DNA from: Morella rubra
Taxonomy: Eukaryota; Streptophyta; Magnoliopsida; Fagales; Myricaceae
Assembly: GCA_003952965.2 (NCBI GenBank)
Contig: CM025852.1
Coordinates: 17,809,313 to 17,873,312 of the forward strand
Reading direction: 5' to 3'
Length of the DNA stretch: 64,000 bases
Positions within the stretch are counted from its first letter, which is position 1; each line of letters starts with the position of its first letter. This document shows positions 34,078-47,215 of this stretch, one piece after another. The notes under the pieces were generated by a model. It was not told where the DNA came from. It was given only the letters and a program-made list of their open reading frames with translations, and did no database searches. Both the position numbers and the translations under genes were made by a program.

Positions 34078-37000
34078 TCAAACCCTCTTGAAGAATGATA
34101 GAATGTTGCCTTGCTTGGGATCTTTCAAGTTCCCTGCCTTCTTGCTTCCTGCCTTGCCTGTAGGATTGGATGGGGCAGTGTTTCCCGTTGCTGGTGATTT
34201 CTTAGCTGCAGGAGGCCTGGATTTATAAACCCCATATTTAGAGCGTAGTCATTGACATCAAGAGCTATAATATGGCAACAGAACAGTCTTAACATGAAGA
34301 ATCTAGCACTAACAAGCATAATAAGTCCTCTGCTGTAGAAAGTAAACTTAAGGGTGATACAACAACATTAATGACTCAATTACTTGTGCCCACAAACCAC
34401 ACAATTGCCTGGAGCGCGGACGAAAGAACTAAATCTACTCAAGCATCTGAACTCCTCCTTGTACCTCTCCAGCATCATTTAGGCAATAGCTCCAAATCCG
34501 ATTTTCCTACATTATTTGTTGATGCACATACAGAGTAAACCACAATATTGACCAAGTCAAAATCAATTAAATATTGACCAACATCTTGGTTCCAATTGTT
34601 TCAATTCCACAAAAACCCTTGGAAGAAGTGGGCTTCGGCCCTGTAGGATCTGCTATGGATCTTTTAGTGTGTTATTTGTCATCCCCATAATCCAATTGCA
34701 TCGATGAAATGAAATGAATGATACATGGACCATTGGAAAACAAAGGACAAGAGAAGGAAAACTCTCTGACCATCGGAGATCATGTTAACCATCAAACCAA
34801 AGAAGGCGTTTATCACTAGAAACCTGTACAAACAACTTGCGATTTGTGACAGAAAAGATCTAGCAAAACACAAATGTTAAAGATGAAGCATCTAATTAAC
34901 CTGTTAACGGTATTGGCCAATGCAGAGTTTTCAGTTTTTGTGGTAGTACTGCTGTCAGCTTTCTTCACTTCTGTCTCTTTCCCCTCCCAGATTACCTCAG
35001 TGACTGGATCAAGAATGGACTTCCAATTATTAATAACCAAGACAAGATTGTAAAATAGGAAGTAATAATAACAGAAATTCTGTATAAATAGAGTTTGGTT
35101 CAACAGAGCATTCAGGGAAGTGTATGCAGAAGGCCATTTTTCTTTTTTAATTCCAGTTTTTAAGAATGAAAGTTTGGACTTTTATTTTAATGAGAGTAGT
35201 AGAATAAGCTTCTAGTAAATTATTAAACGGTTGGAAAATGTGCCAGTAATATGAGCAAGAATAATCTGCAATCACTAAAATAACAGCTCTCTAGTGCTAA
35301 CCGAATTTAGTACTAGTATACAAGATGGATTACCTAGGAAGAATATGGATAAGAACGAATTTAATTTACATATCAGTTAAAGTATAAAAGGTATCTTGAC
35401 TTTATCAGTTTGATTAGGATTGGGTTTAGCTAAAGAATTTCCAAAGGAGAAGCACCGGATCATGTGGTGTAAACAGGTCTCCTTGCAAACTAAGGGCCTT
35501 AACATATGTACCTTCTCTTCCGCGCACATCAATCCGCGTCTTCAACACTTTTCTCCTTTTAGGGGAGCTTGGAGCAGCAACTGTTGGTGTATCCTTCTTA
35601 TTCACATCAATTTCTGGAATACAGCTTTGTACTTTCTCATCAGAGGAAGACACAGTTTTTGTGCTCTTGCCAGTAACCGAAGATTCCTCTCTCAATGGTT
35701 GGTTCGATTCTTTGCTATCAGCTATCCCTTCCTTGACCTTGGGCTTATCTTCTATTTCTTCGTCAAAGTTCATATTAGATTTCTCTAAAGCTGGAATTTT
35801 GGTACTTTGTTTCTGATCTAGAGATGATTTACTCTTTGGAGATGCTAAATTGACTGCATCTTTATTTTCTTCTTCATCTTCATCCGAGAAATAAAAAACA
35901 ACCCTCCTTTTTCTACCACCTTCACCACTGGAGGCTCTCTTAAAATTGACATCTCGACCATCATCATCACTGCTGCAAACCTCTACAGCTTCACGAGCAC
36001 ATATATCAGCCTCTGCACTAACTGTTGTAGCACAAAAGGAAAACACAATTAATTATTAATGGATAAAAGAGAAAGGTGGGCTAACAAAAATTGTAAATTG
36101 CAGGTTGAAGTGCATTATAAGTTTAATCTCAGAAAAGATTTTTCAGTACTAATTTCTCTTTTATAGTCAGATAGATTACTTTAAATCTTACAGCATGCAA
36201 TAAACCTGAATGGATACCAACCAGTGGCATTTGGAATGATATTATTATTTCCTGCAGGGACACAGTCCTTTGACTTTGCAGATGCACGACCCCAAAAATT
36301 TGCCAACGAACCTTCGGCACCTGAAGGGTTTTTACCATTCTGGACACTCTTTTTTCCAAGGGGGACAGGTAGGACTTTTTCTTTATCAGCAGGAGGCTTC
36401 GCATTGTGACCATGAATTCCTGTGCCATTGTATTCACTTTTGACATCTTTTTGGCTAGGTTGCTGTACTTTAGTTTGCTGAGATTGTGGAACCTTGGTAT
36501 TTTGATACACAGAACTCAAGTGCCCTGGGCTTCCAGCAGTTTTGGGCAGTTGGTTTGAAATGCTAACAGGTGTTCCCTCCACACTCCGCTTGACAAATGA
36601 GTTTGAAATCCCGCAGAACCTGAAGAAGGATTGCTGTAAGCATCAAGGAAGAACTACTAAACATAAAATTCAAGCATGTGTCCACCTATACGTAAAGACT
36701 GAAATTGTTACTCACCCCAAAAAAAGAAAATGACCAATATTCTTTATGAACTTTTTCTCTTAATTTATTCAAACATGAATGTTCTATTGATCAAAGTATA
36801 AAAATAGCTTCTAGATGTATACAGTTTGCATCCTGATTTTGACTCTCATGGACTTTCTTTGTTGCAGATGATTTTTGGGTTGGTCTTCACTGCATATTTA
36901 CACAAAATTACAACAAAGTGCACAGTGCAAAAGTATGCTTTTCAACTGTTTCTCTTAGTCTTGAAAAGGAATGGAATTTGTCACCTGCCTGCCTAGAGGC

Positions 37001-39507
37001 TCATAGCTATGGTAACCACCTAGTTTGAAATAGGAGCCAAGACTGCCAAGTTATGGCTGAACAAGAAAGGCCATTGACACCTTAAATTACAGTGAAGATT
37101 AGCACATGGACACAAGCTAAAATCACAAATCTGCTCTAACCTGTTATCTCTCAAGCAATTGTCCACCGTAGTGTGCTGCTTAAAGAGCTCTTCAGCTTGT
37201 ACATATTCAGCATTCCAAAGTGCAGCTGGATCCTTTGGAATGGATGTTTGTACACTATAAACCTGAACTGAGCAACTTCCGTCAAACTCTTGTTCAGCTT
37301 CTGCATGAATTTATGCGAAATGAGTCCAACACTAGTTTCTATTTTCTTATGTTGGCAAATCACTTTTATTTTACGATGAAGCAGAACAGAGTTTCTGTAG
37401 ATTTACCAAAACGACGTTCTTAATAGAACATATACTTTTCTTTAGCCATGCAGCACTTGCAACTGCAAGGGTGTGCTTACTATTAATTATTGAATGGAAA
37501 CAACGTAATAGTTTGGATTTTACTTATTCCATTTTCCACCAGATCAAAATGTAAAACCAGAATCTAAGCAAGAGTCACTCACTACAGCCAAGTACATCTC
37601 TCTCTCTCTCTCTCTCTCTCTTTCAAACACAATGGTATGCATCATGTAGGCATGCACACTCCAAATGTTCTCTTATATCTCGTAAGTGTTCTCAAAAGGT
37701 CCCCCAGTTTTGGTGGGGGGGGGGAGCAACAACAGGCCCCCAGATTAACAAACCAAATGATAAAAATAAAGCATAAGTGAGAAGAAAAAGATTAATTCAT
37801 CAGCTTATATAATTAGTAAGAAAGACTTTTCTGAGTTATGAACATGGTCTTCTTTCTATAGATTCCTTGCCCCCTCCATCCTCTCTCTTATTGAATTGAT
37901 TGCAATATGTCGTTAGAAGCACAACCATGGAATGAAATCTCACCTGCAAGTTTAGGGCCAGAAACAAGCCTTATATGGTAATTTGGAGGACCACTTTTCA
38001 ACCAGCCAGACAAAGTATATACCACTTCCAATCCACTTCCATGTTTTTCAACAAACTCCTGAAGCAACCTGTCATAAATACATTCAACTACTTGTAAAGT
38101 GAAAAATTATGCAAACTGCAAGTGCACAAACACATACGTAATGAGGACGATCCTACCTCTTCGCAGCATTTGATGACACTAAATAATTGCGACTCAGCCA
38201 CTTGTAGGAAACCTGGAAGAAAATGGGCTTAGTGAAAAATGGACAATAGCATATCCCATGTCAAACTCAGACAGTGTCTTGGGCTTACAAGCTCTCCATG
38301 CAGAATAGCAACTGACAAGGTAGGCTATGAAAGGAATATGATCATGCATTTTAAGTAACTTATGTCCACAACATCCATATAAGAGCAGTGCAACAAGGAT
38401 CAGGATTCAGAATCCAGAGGTCTTTTACATGGACTCTAGTAGTACATAAAGTTTAGAGAGGTATACCCTAATACAAGCATTGGTTTTCTAACGACCACGT
38501 CACCTATGCTTATTAGTCCCATCAGGCTGAACTTAGAGCCAATAGTAAAGCCTCTCGGTGGTGTTTGCATGCCAAAATTTTGACCACTTGGATTTATGGG
38601 GGTTGGTGAAAAAATGGATTTAGTTTATGAGAGTTGGTAGCGAGGAGAGAGATGATTTGAGTGAATTTTTTATATTTATTGTAAAAAAGCGATGATTTGA
38701 TGGGGAGAGAGAGATTATTTTATTTGGCCAAAATTTTGGGATGGCCAAATATTTGGCATGCAAACACCACTGATCAAGATAAAGAACAAGCTCAAGGTAG
38801 ATCATCAAACATGCTCGAATCATTTCTGATTAAACACACTTGCAAGTCTCACCTGATATAGGTATGATCGCACTCAGTGATTCACACTTTCTTACTACAC
38901 GGGAATGCTTATATCGCAGGAATCAATTGCCATTTGTACTGTTGATGTTAACTCAATTTACGCACCTACTCTACCAAGAAGAGATGCCTCCTCATCCCCA
39001 TTTATTTATCATCCGCAATTTTCCAAATGTCTATTTGACAAGACAACCAAATTGGGGGTTCCCATGGAGCTTTAAATCCACGTTGCTAACACTAATTTGT
39101 CTAAGATCTTCATCTCGGCCGTCTTTCTATAACTTGTTTGACGTATAAGAAAGGGGGTGTGGGTGGACGCGGATATGAATTAAAGGAAAACCCTAGAAGA
39201 CTGCACACACGAAAAACAGCCGTTTTGCACCAGAAGAGGCGAATTCAACACACTCTCAAAAAATTAGGCAGGGGCCAAAAGAGAGAGAGAGTATAACCAT
39301 CCTCGGGAAATTAGCACTATAACCAAAATAATTGATCTGTTGTACAAAATTGAAGAAAGATTTCAGAAATTCGTAGTGGCTTCGGCAAAGAGTATTACGA
39401 ATCTAGACCGCGCGAGTGAGAAAGAGAGAGGTAGTTACCACTTGAAGTTTGTCGGAGACAAGGGATTGAATCTCTTCCAGTATGCCTAGGGTTTCGATTC
39501 CTGCCAT
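34078..39507 (-). CDS. POLD3: DNA polymerase delta subunit 3
   Basis: Eight exons: 39507-39439, 38212-38157, 38068-37944, 37300-37141, 36619-36222, 36021-35512, 35003-34901 and 34216-34078. All have GT/AG borders and join to 1560 nt, 519 aa. The protein starts MAGIETLGILEEIQSLVSDK and continues VSYKWLSRNYLVSS and LEVVYTLSGWLKSGPP, matching the Cdc27/p66 family. The middle is hydrophilic and low in conservation, with an acidic stretch FSDEDEEENKD. It ends QGNILSFFKRV, where QGNILSFF is a perfect PCNA-binding box (QxxIxxFF). The subunit links polymerase delta to PCNA during lagging-strand synthesis and repair. No breaks seen. Plus-strand ORFs over it are shadows. Confidence 0.96.
37594..37622. 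repeat. (CT)n microsatellite in POLD3 intron 3
   Basis: An uninterrupted CT run of about 28 bases between exons 3 and 4. A nine-G run lies nearby at about 37716-37724. Confidence 0.9.
38558..38770. mobile_element. MITE-like element in POLD3 intron 1
   Basis: The 213-base segment begins GTGGTGTTTGCATGCCAAA and ends with its perfect inverted copy TTTGGCATGCAAACACCAC. There is no ORF inside. A clear target duplication was not found, so the superfamily is open. Confidence 0.72.
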
Positions 39508-41019
39508 CCTTCTTTCTCTTCTCCGAAGATTGAAGAAGACAGAGAGTGTTAAGGTATGGGATTTTGATACGAAGAATCTTCTCCTCAAAAATTAAAAAAC
39601 GCGAATATAAAGATGATTACTAATGAGTTTCCCTCCGACAGGGCACTCGTTTTCCCGCCATTCTCTGCGTCTTTCGTGGGGCCTCCTCACAAACGCTGAT
39701 CGGGTCCGCACGCGTCTCCGTACTTTTAACTTAAAAACACTCCAGTCATTTGTTTTGATAACGAATGGTTCGATGTTTTTATCCAGACGCATTTTGAATA
39801 TTGGTGTCGGAATTTTATAAAAGTTGGCGAGGAGGTGGAGAAATAGATAATTTAAATTATTATTATTTTTATTATAATGAAAAGAGATAATTTAATAAAG
39901 GAGAGAGATTATTTTAAAGTTATTTTATTTGATAAATATTTTATGTTGTGTTTGTAACTACAATTTTAGAATAGTGCAAAAATTTTGGTTATGGTTAGGT
40001 GTTGCCCACGCGAGATGCCAAGTAAATAGAAAAATTGTTAGAGATAGTCTAGATTTTATTGATAACAGCTAAAAAGTTAGTAGGGTTGGTAAAAAGTTAT
40101 TAAAATCTTGAAAAAAAGTGTTGGATTATACGTCAAACTTGTTAGAATTTATGAGGAAATGGTGGTGAAAAATGTAGCTAAATTTTTTTTTGACCATCTG
40201 AAACTGTTCAACTGTTCAATTGAACTCAAAAATTAAATCTATAAGAATCTAGACTCCAAAGCAAATTTCACATAAAGTTTTTGAATTTTCACTTTTGATT
40301 TAAAACGCATTTTACTTAAAGAGTGATGATAAGAATTAGGGAAAATTTCACTTCATGCCCTTAAACTACATGTCACTTTGAGAATATGAACAATGGAGTG
40401 TTTCACATTGCCTGCTCACACTATCATAATTCATTAATATATACCTTCAAATAAGCTACTACCATCAAAATAATGCCTATAACCAATTTATAACACATGT
40501 ATCACAATTTTAAGAGCACACAATGTAGTTTGGATTTCCATTGAATTTTTTTTCACAATTTTCTATATTCCAAAATTTTCATTAAGCAAACACAAAAGTA
40601 AGAGAAAATTTTGGGCACAATATTTTCACAAATATTTTTAGGTTGACATTTTATTCGCTTTTATTGGTATTTTAAAAATATTGCCCTCATTTTTAATTTT
40701 GAAACATTAAAAAAATAATTAAAAAATCTACAATAATCTCTATTCACAATTTCTCTCTATATCAAATAATCTATTTATATAAAAAATAAATATAAAAATT
40801 ATATCTCTTGATTTGTAATTAAACTCAACTTGTGCAAATATTTTGCTAGATTGAGTCTAGTGTACGTAAATGAGTGCTCAATTTGTTGTAATTTAGGGAG
40901 GTAAAATGACTTTTTCAATAGAAACTACTTACCATTTCTTACATCCACCTTACGAGTACAAATTCAAGCAACCTAATCATTACAAATTACACACGAGTAG
41001 TAAAAAAATTAGAATAACA
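39508..41019. other. Region upstream of POLD3 up to CACTA-2
   Basis: Holds the 5' UTR and presumably the promoter of POLD3 in the first few hundred bases, then AT-rich intergenic sequence. A distinct promoter element could not be picked out. No gene recognised. Confidence 0.45.
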
Positions 41020-41072
41020 CACTACAAGAAAATTGACCTTAGGTGTCAAATTTCCGGTGTCAAAATAAATTT
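41020..41072. repeat. CACTA-2 left terminal repeat
   Basis: CACTACAAGAAAATTGACCT followed by TAGGTGTCAAAT and GGTGTCAAAAT. The right end mirrors it with CACCACAACAAAATCAGC and GGGTGTCAAAAG. Confidence 0.9.
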
Positions 41073-41139
41073 TATCATCAAATCATGCCCTTTCATTTCA
41101 AAATAAAAATTTCGTTACCTAAGGTGTGCTAGGAATTAC

Positions 41140-42760
41140 AAAACCGCCCGAACATCCATAAACCACGTCTGCACAGTATTCAGGGTTGACAAAAGCCAAA
41201 ACGTCACATATTTGACTTAAAAACATTTGTCAGCATCTTGTGAATGTGTTGAACGTTATGCGAAACCGTGCGCACATGGTTTGTGTGACAAAACACCATT
41301 GTCAATCATCAGTCACGCAGATCAAATCGCCACAAAAGCTGTAATACGGTCCGCAAGGTCTGAGATAAATGTCCGAACTACTGGGACAATCCGTGCATGA
41401 TTGACACATGTCTATGTCAGACGATCGTGAGGAACAGCTGCGTGTGTTTGCACGATTACATGCAGTTCGGATGCGTGTGGCAAAAATTTCGACTAGTGGT
41501 GGTATTCCACGTTGCACGTTCTAGATGTATGATCGTCCGTACTGACCCAACCCATATGAATGCCATAATTTCGAGAAGATTTTATGTAACCATTCACGAT
41601 TTACAATTTAATGCTTAAGCATCTAATTGGTCTACGTGGAAAACAGAAACGTCCGCACGAAACGAACGTCTCATCCGAACGGTGTAGACAGATTTTAAAA
41701 ACGAACAGAAGTCATTTGAATGACATTTTCACCCACATTATACTATTTTCTCTCCTTTCTCACAGAGGTGCATTCCTGGTTAGAATCTAAAAAATCTAGC
41801 TCTTTAGTCCTATTTCGTGGATTTCTTTCTATCCAGGTACATTTCTCATGTTTTTATTGCATTTTTTGTTTAAAAATCATGCTTTTAACTTTATTTAGGT
41901 AGAAAATTTCATATTAGATTTTCAACCATCACAATTGTTTGATGGCTGATCTTTGTATTGATATGGATTGCGTAATGTTGTAGGATTGTTTAGGCTATAA
42001 TTTTGTAATGTTTGGTGTTGGTTTGAGGTAGTTTTAGAGGTGGGGGAGAGGCCGGCCATGGTTGAGTCAACTCAGTCTTCTTCCCCACGACATGTCCAGA
42101 CGGTTTGAATCCGTCCGGATAGATAGTTTTCAATTTTCTACTGTTACTTTTCCAAACGTTGCCCTTTTTAGAATGTTGTGCGGACGATACTTATAAGTGT
42201 GCGGACGTTGAGCCTTTAGAAGCTGTTGTTTTGTCTAGGAGTTTTTAAGGAGTAATTTGTTGCGGACGGTTGTCTTAGCGTGCGCACGTCTATTAATTAA
42301 ACTAGGTCATTTTATATCACGTTCGGATGGTTTGTTTCTGCGTGCGGACGTATATCCATTATATTCTGTCGTTTTTCTTAGTATATATACACATGTTAAA
42401 AATAAGAGTTTTTAAGGAGTTATTTGTTTTGGACGGTTGTATTAGCGTGCACATGCCTTTTTCATAAAACTAAGTCGTTTTATTACCCGCTCAGACGGGT
42501 TATTTGTGCGTACGGACGTTTGACCGTTATACGCTATCGTTTTTGCTAGTATATACATATGTTAAAAATTTATTTTTTTATGAGTATTTTGTTGCAAAGG
42601 TTTTCTTACCGTGCGCACATCTACTCTTTAAAACTAGGTCATTTCATTATACGTTCGGACGCCCTCTATATGCGTCCACACGTTTATTTGCATTAGACGA
42701 CATTGTTTTGATTGCTGTGCGAACGCTTTGTAAGGCCGTGCGAACAATTTTAATTGGTGG
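41140..42760. repeat. CACTA-2 left subterminal repeats
   Basis: Recurrent 8-10 base words: CCGAAC and GTCCG in the outer part (41149, 41375, 41535, 41655), then GCGGACG, TTCGGACG and GCGCACG in the inner part (42180, 42211, 42263, 42281, 42341, 42645). Spacing is about 30-60 bases. These are likely binding sites for a TNPA-type protein supplied by another element. Confidence 0.75.
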
Positions 42761-42795
42761 TTTATTTATTTTTGTCTTGTTTTGCAGATTAAAAA

Positions 42796-43896
42796 ATGTC
42801 TAAATGCCACCGTTCGTCATCTTCCTCATTTGCCGAGACCTCTACGCAGCAGGATCCTGAGAGTCTGGAGGATTATATGACAAGAGGAGCAACAGCAGTG
42901 GGGTTGAGATACTCAGGATCAGTTATTGTAGAGCGTGAGGTCTCCTTGTTGACTTTAAGGAGATGAAGTATATGGGCCGGAGTATCGGTGACATTATGGA
43001 TGACTAGGGTTGGATTGGGTATCTGAAGAGAGATGACATAGCTTCTGTAGATCTGGTCTAGGAGTTTTACGTTGCACTACTGGACATTGAGGATATTGAA
43101 GCAATGTTGTGGACCGATCACTGTACGCGGGGTGACCTTTCAGTTTCACCAAACATCCTAGCGGAGCATTATAGTGGAGTTGAATAAGCTAGATGCGAAA
43201 GACATCTTCCGTACTTTCATTGCCAGAACGTGGTGCTGGTCTGACCTTTCGTTAGGCAAAAGTTTATGCTCCCTTTCTGGTGTGTTCTGCACCTCATCTT
43301 CGCCTACGACATCGACCGAGGCCTATATGACAGGCGAGCTATGCTAGAGTGGCTAAGGATGTGTTGTAGATCTTCCCCTGTACATCTTCTTGAGTCTTTC
43401 AGTTTGAGGCGAAGATCACTTCTTCTGCTGGGTTGCCGTACAATTTACTCTTGACACAGTTCCTCCATAGTGTGGGCTGCATGGATGGTCCGGACGAGGA
43501 AAGGAAGGCACTTATCGGTCCCATCTGGTGGGCCACTTTTAACTGTTCCGAGGCGTAGCTTAGGCGGCAACAGTGGGCTCCTCTTCTCGGACAGCAGCAG
43601 GAAGTGGAGGAGCCCCCTCATCGTGCGCATGATTAGGAGTAACCTGCCTGGGCCAACGCTTGGATGGCGGACCTAAAAGGGATGATTGAAGCTGCTATTT
43701 CGTTGACGCATCAGTTGTGTGTCGACTTAGGGACCTGTGTCTCATCTATAGAGACTTAGATGGTGGGATTGACCCCATTCCTCACTACCACTCCGGGCAC
43801 CTTGCTGTGATGTCGAGGAGGTTGGGCGCCATTGAAGATCAGCTTGAGAAGATGAGTGAGTACCCGGGGGAGGGATCCAGTCAGCCCGGTCCATAG
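42796..43896 (+). pseudogene. Decayed plant-transposon-type ORF inside CACTA-2
   Basis: Starts MSKCHRSSSSSFAETSTQQD just after the subterminal repeats and is then broken by frameshifts and stops. Conserved-looking pieces are MKYMGRSIGDIMDD, WIGYLKRDDIASVDLV, EFYVALLDIEDIEA, CVLHLIFAYDIDRGLYDRRA with MLEWLRMC, and a final RRLGAIEDQLEKMSEY before a stop near 43896. This order resembles ORFs annotated in plants as 'putative plant transposon protein' and found within DNA transposons. It is not a transposase I recognise, its biochemical role is unknown, and this copy is dead. Confidence 0.55.
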
Positions 43897-44204
43897 CATG
43901 ATTATGACTTTCTTTTAATTTTTAAATCACGTTATTATTTTTGGACATTTATTATCATATTTTATTTTTTTTTTTGGATATTTATTTTGGGTTTGTATTT
44001 TGGATATTTACGTTGATTTTGTTTTATGATAGTTATTATTTATCTTTTTTTTTATTGTTTAATATTTACCTTTGACTGTTTGATTATGTTAATACTTCAA
44101 ATGTAATGTTCATGATTTTATTACTTAGATTATTATTAACTGTAACACTTAGAATCTTATGTTAAAATTTAAGATGAAATACATAAGTAATTAATTTATA
44201 TGAA

Positions 44205-44641
44205 ATGAATAATTAATAAATGTAGTATCAAAATTATTGAAGTATATATACATAATTATTAGGATGAATCTAATAAAATTTTAAAAATACACATTTTTTC
44301 AATATAATCCTCCCTCATTCTTTACGAAATGGAAAGCTTGTAAGCTTGACGTTTTGTGAAATTTTGCTTTGTTTCAAAAGTTTTAATATTTTTTTCTTGC
44401 TTGATGGTATGTAAATAAATGTAGTAGCAAACTTATTGAAGTGTATATATATGTATATACACACAAACATAAGAAATGAATAATTAATAAAAGTAGTATC
44501 AAAATTATTGAAGTATATATACATAATTATTAGGATGAATCTAATAAAATCTTAAAAATACACATTTCTTCAAGATAATCCTCCCTCATTCTCCGCGAAA
44601 TGGAAAGCTTGTAAGCTTGATGTTTTATAAAGTTTTGTTTT
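44205..44641. repeat. Tandem duplication of about 271 bases within CACTA-2
   Basis: 44205-44370 recurs at 44476-44641. Both carry AGTATCAAAATTATTGAAGT, an ATTAGGATGAATCTAATAAA word and GGAAAGCTTGTAAGCTTGA. Parts of the same unit appear again near 44945 and 45006. Confidence 0.8.
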
Positions 44642-44689
44642 GAAACCCCAAAGAAGGCAAGTAATACACAGTGACTCTCTGGTTCCTTT

Positions 44690-44940
44690 CTCTGTATCGC
44701 TCAAATTGTCTCTCAAAACCCTAGAGAAATCACTCCACTAATTCGTTTTCGCGGCTTGTATTCACCTTGTTTGCTACGTGTTTCGCGAGCGAGTCTATAT
44801 TCTTCCGTTTAGTGCTCGTATTTTTCTTAGAGTTTCTTGACCTGCTTCATAGGGGTTTGCTTCAGTTTTTTGGACTTTATCCTTTTGAATGAGCATTACG
44901 TTGTGTTTTTTGGTGCAAGGTTTCAATGTATTTTCCTGCA
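44690..44940 (+). promoter_or_regulatory. Host-gene promoter/5' UTR-like segment in CACTA-2
   Basis: Less AT-rich than its surroundings, with a pyrimidine-rich stretch and an AAAACCCTAGAG word (telobox AAACCCTA) near 44717. This combination is common in 5' leaders of plant housekeeping genes. It could be a captured gene start. No coding exon follows that I can read. Confidence 0.35.
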
Positions 44941-45079
44941 TTGTTCTTAAAAATACACATTTCTTCATGAAGTATATATATAAATATATAGATGGCCGAT
45001 CTTTGTGTCAAAATTATTGAAGTATATATATATATATATATATAAACTATAAGTCTCTAATACATAAGTGATTTATTTA

Positions 45080-46995
45080 CTTATATAGGTAGCGTTCGGA
45101 TGTTAATGTTGTTATCATGTTGTGAACAATTTATTGAATTTAATTCGAAACGCTTTTGGATGCTATCAAAATTTTGGATAACAGTCCAGACGGCCGCAAA
45201 ATTCTTGGTGGAAAATTTTCAAGCCCAATTTTTCAGGCAAACCCGTTTAGACGTAACTTATTACCATTCGGACGTGGTTTCGAGGAGTTATGAGGCTGAA
45301 ACCCAGAAACTGTATGTTCATTTCGCAACTCTCCTGAAGATTGATAAAAATTCTCTCCAATTTGTCTTAACTCGGATTTCTTCTTGAAAATTCATTTGAA
45401 TCATTGAAAGAAGGGTCAGGCATAGATTGCTCAAACTTTGAGTGGTTGGAGCAATATTTGGGATTTGAAAACTTTGAGAGGTACAGTGTTTTACTTTTTT
45501 GTGGGTTTTGAGTAAAAATATGTTGTTTTGCTTGATTGTTGATTGTTTAATGCTTTTGGTTGCTTAGAAACATGTTTGGTGTTGATTGGGTGCGAAAATG
45601 GTGATGTAAAACGGTTGTTTTTGTGATTAAAGTGGTCGGTGGGCGTCTGATTGTTGAAGGGTCTGTTCTTCGACAATCGCAATCTAGACGTTTATTGTAG
45701 ACGTCTGAACAGTTTTCTGGCAATTAAAAATGTTCGATGGCCTGCATGGCGTGCGCACGTTTCTTAACAAAACGACATCTTTTTGTTTGTTATAGTGTGG
45801 ATGGCTGTGTAGACGTCTGAACGGTTTGCGTGAAGTTTATTTATTATTATTTTTGCTAATTTCCTAATTGTCCAAGTTATGGACAGTTTGAGATTAGACA
45901 ATCTCTAATGTACATAAATTTTGAGCTGGTTGTTGATTGATTTTTGTTAATGTTTGAACTGTTTTTTGTTAGGTTGGCGATGGATTGCTTTAAGAAAAGA
46001 ATCGCCAAGGTTGAGGACTGATTGAGCGACCAGCTTGGGTGGACGATATGGTAGTGGAGTTGAGAGAGAGTATGCGGACGATAGTGGAGCCGACGCATAT
46101 GTTGTGCAAGAATCTCTAGATCCGCTTGATTGCTCTGGAAACTAATTTTGATTTGACGGAGAGGGCTCTAATCAAGGGAGGAGCTAACTATATGCGGATG
46201 GAATTGTTTTCTGTGAGAGAACATGTGTCCCAGCTACACTAGTCTCTCCATACCGTTCATTACAACTCCAAACACTCATCAAATTGGTGGATATTATATA
46301 GGAGCAGTTGGAGCAGGTTCGCGACGCTGTCAGACAAGATCTCAACATGCCAGTTCATTGTTGTGATTCAGACTAGTTTTTAGTTTATGTTTTTTGATAT
46401 TATTTACTTATGCTTTGTTAGTCTCTGCTTGTACTAGACTTTATAATTATATTTCTTGTTTGGTATTTCTGCGGATAGTTATTTTATATTATGTACTTGA
46501 TTTTGATTATGTATTTTGTTTACGATTATGTCGTTAAATATTTGTCGACAATTATTAATTTTATCTTATATTTAATAGTGTTTTAATATTAAATGCTTAA
46601 TTAAATAAATTAAATTTGGTATTGGCTATTATACTTAAGAGTAATTCGGATGCATTAATAATGTCCGGATGTTCGCTGATATGTTACATGTCTGCACGTA
46701 CTAAATAAATATCCTCACGTGTTACTATTGCAAAACATCTGAACTCAATTCAACAGTCCTCACGTCTTTATTTAAGCATCGTCCACACGTTATTTCACAG
46801 TTCGCACAGTATATTCGTCGCAATTTTTTTTCTTAATATAAAATCAATATGCGTGCACACGTTGTTTGTTAGGATGCGGAAGATGAATCTGCTTACAAAA
46901 TTATATTTTGACATAGAAATTCACTTCGTGCGAACTGGTATTAGAGACGTTCGCACTGGTTTTCATGATGAAATTGATTTTGTCATGTAATATAT
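45080..46995. repeat. CACTA-2 right subterminal repeats with a further ORF remnant
   Basis: CGGACG, AGACGTCTG, GCGCACG and CGTTCGGATG words recur from 45088 to 46960. Between 45960 and 46375 a degenerate plus-strand reading (for example QLEQVRDAVRQDLN near 46300) looks like another decayed transposon ORF with several stops. Confidence 0.65.
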
Positions 46996-47215
46996 TGACG
47001 TTTGCACGGGATATGTGAACAGAAAAAGATAATGAATTAGTGTCGTATTTATATTTGTCACACAAAATTAAAACTGTCCAAACTATCTATGTTGGCATCA
47101 GACGCTATTTCTTGAGGAACCTTGCAAATTGTCACCCAAAAACAAGTGTGACACGCTTCTTCTATCAAACCGGGTGTCAAAATTGTTTTGACACCAACAA
47201 CTTTTGCTGACAAAA

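Noticed and set aside
35420-35788. Plus-strand ORF of 122 codons
   Set aside because: Antisense shadow of POLD3 exon 6.
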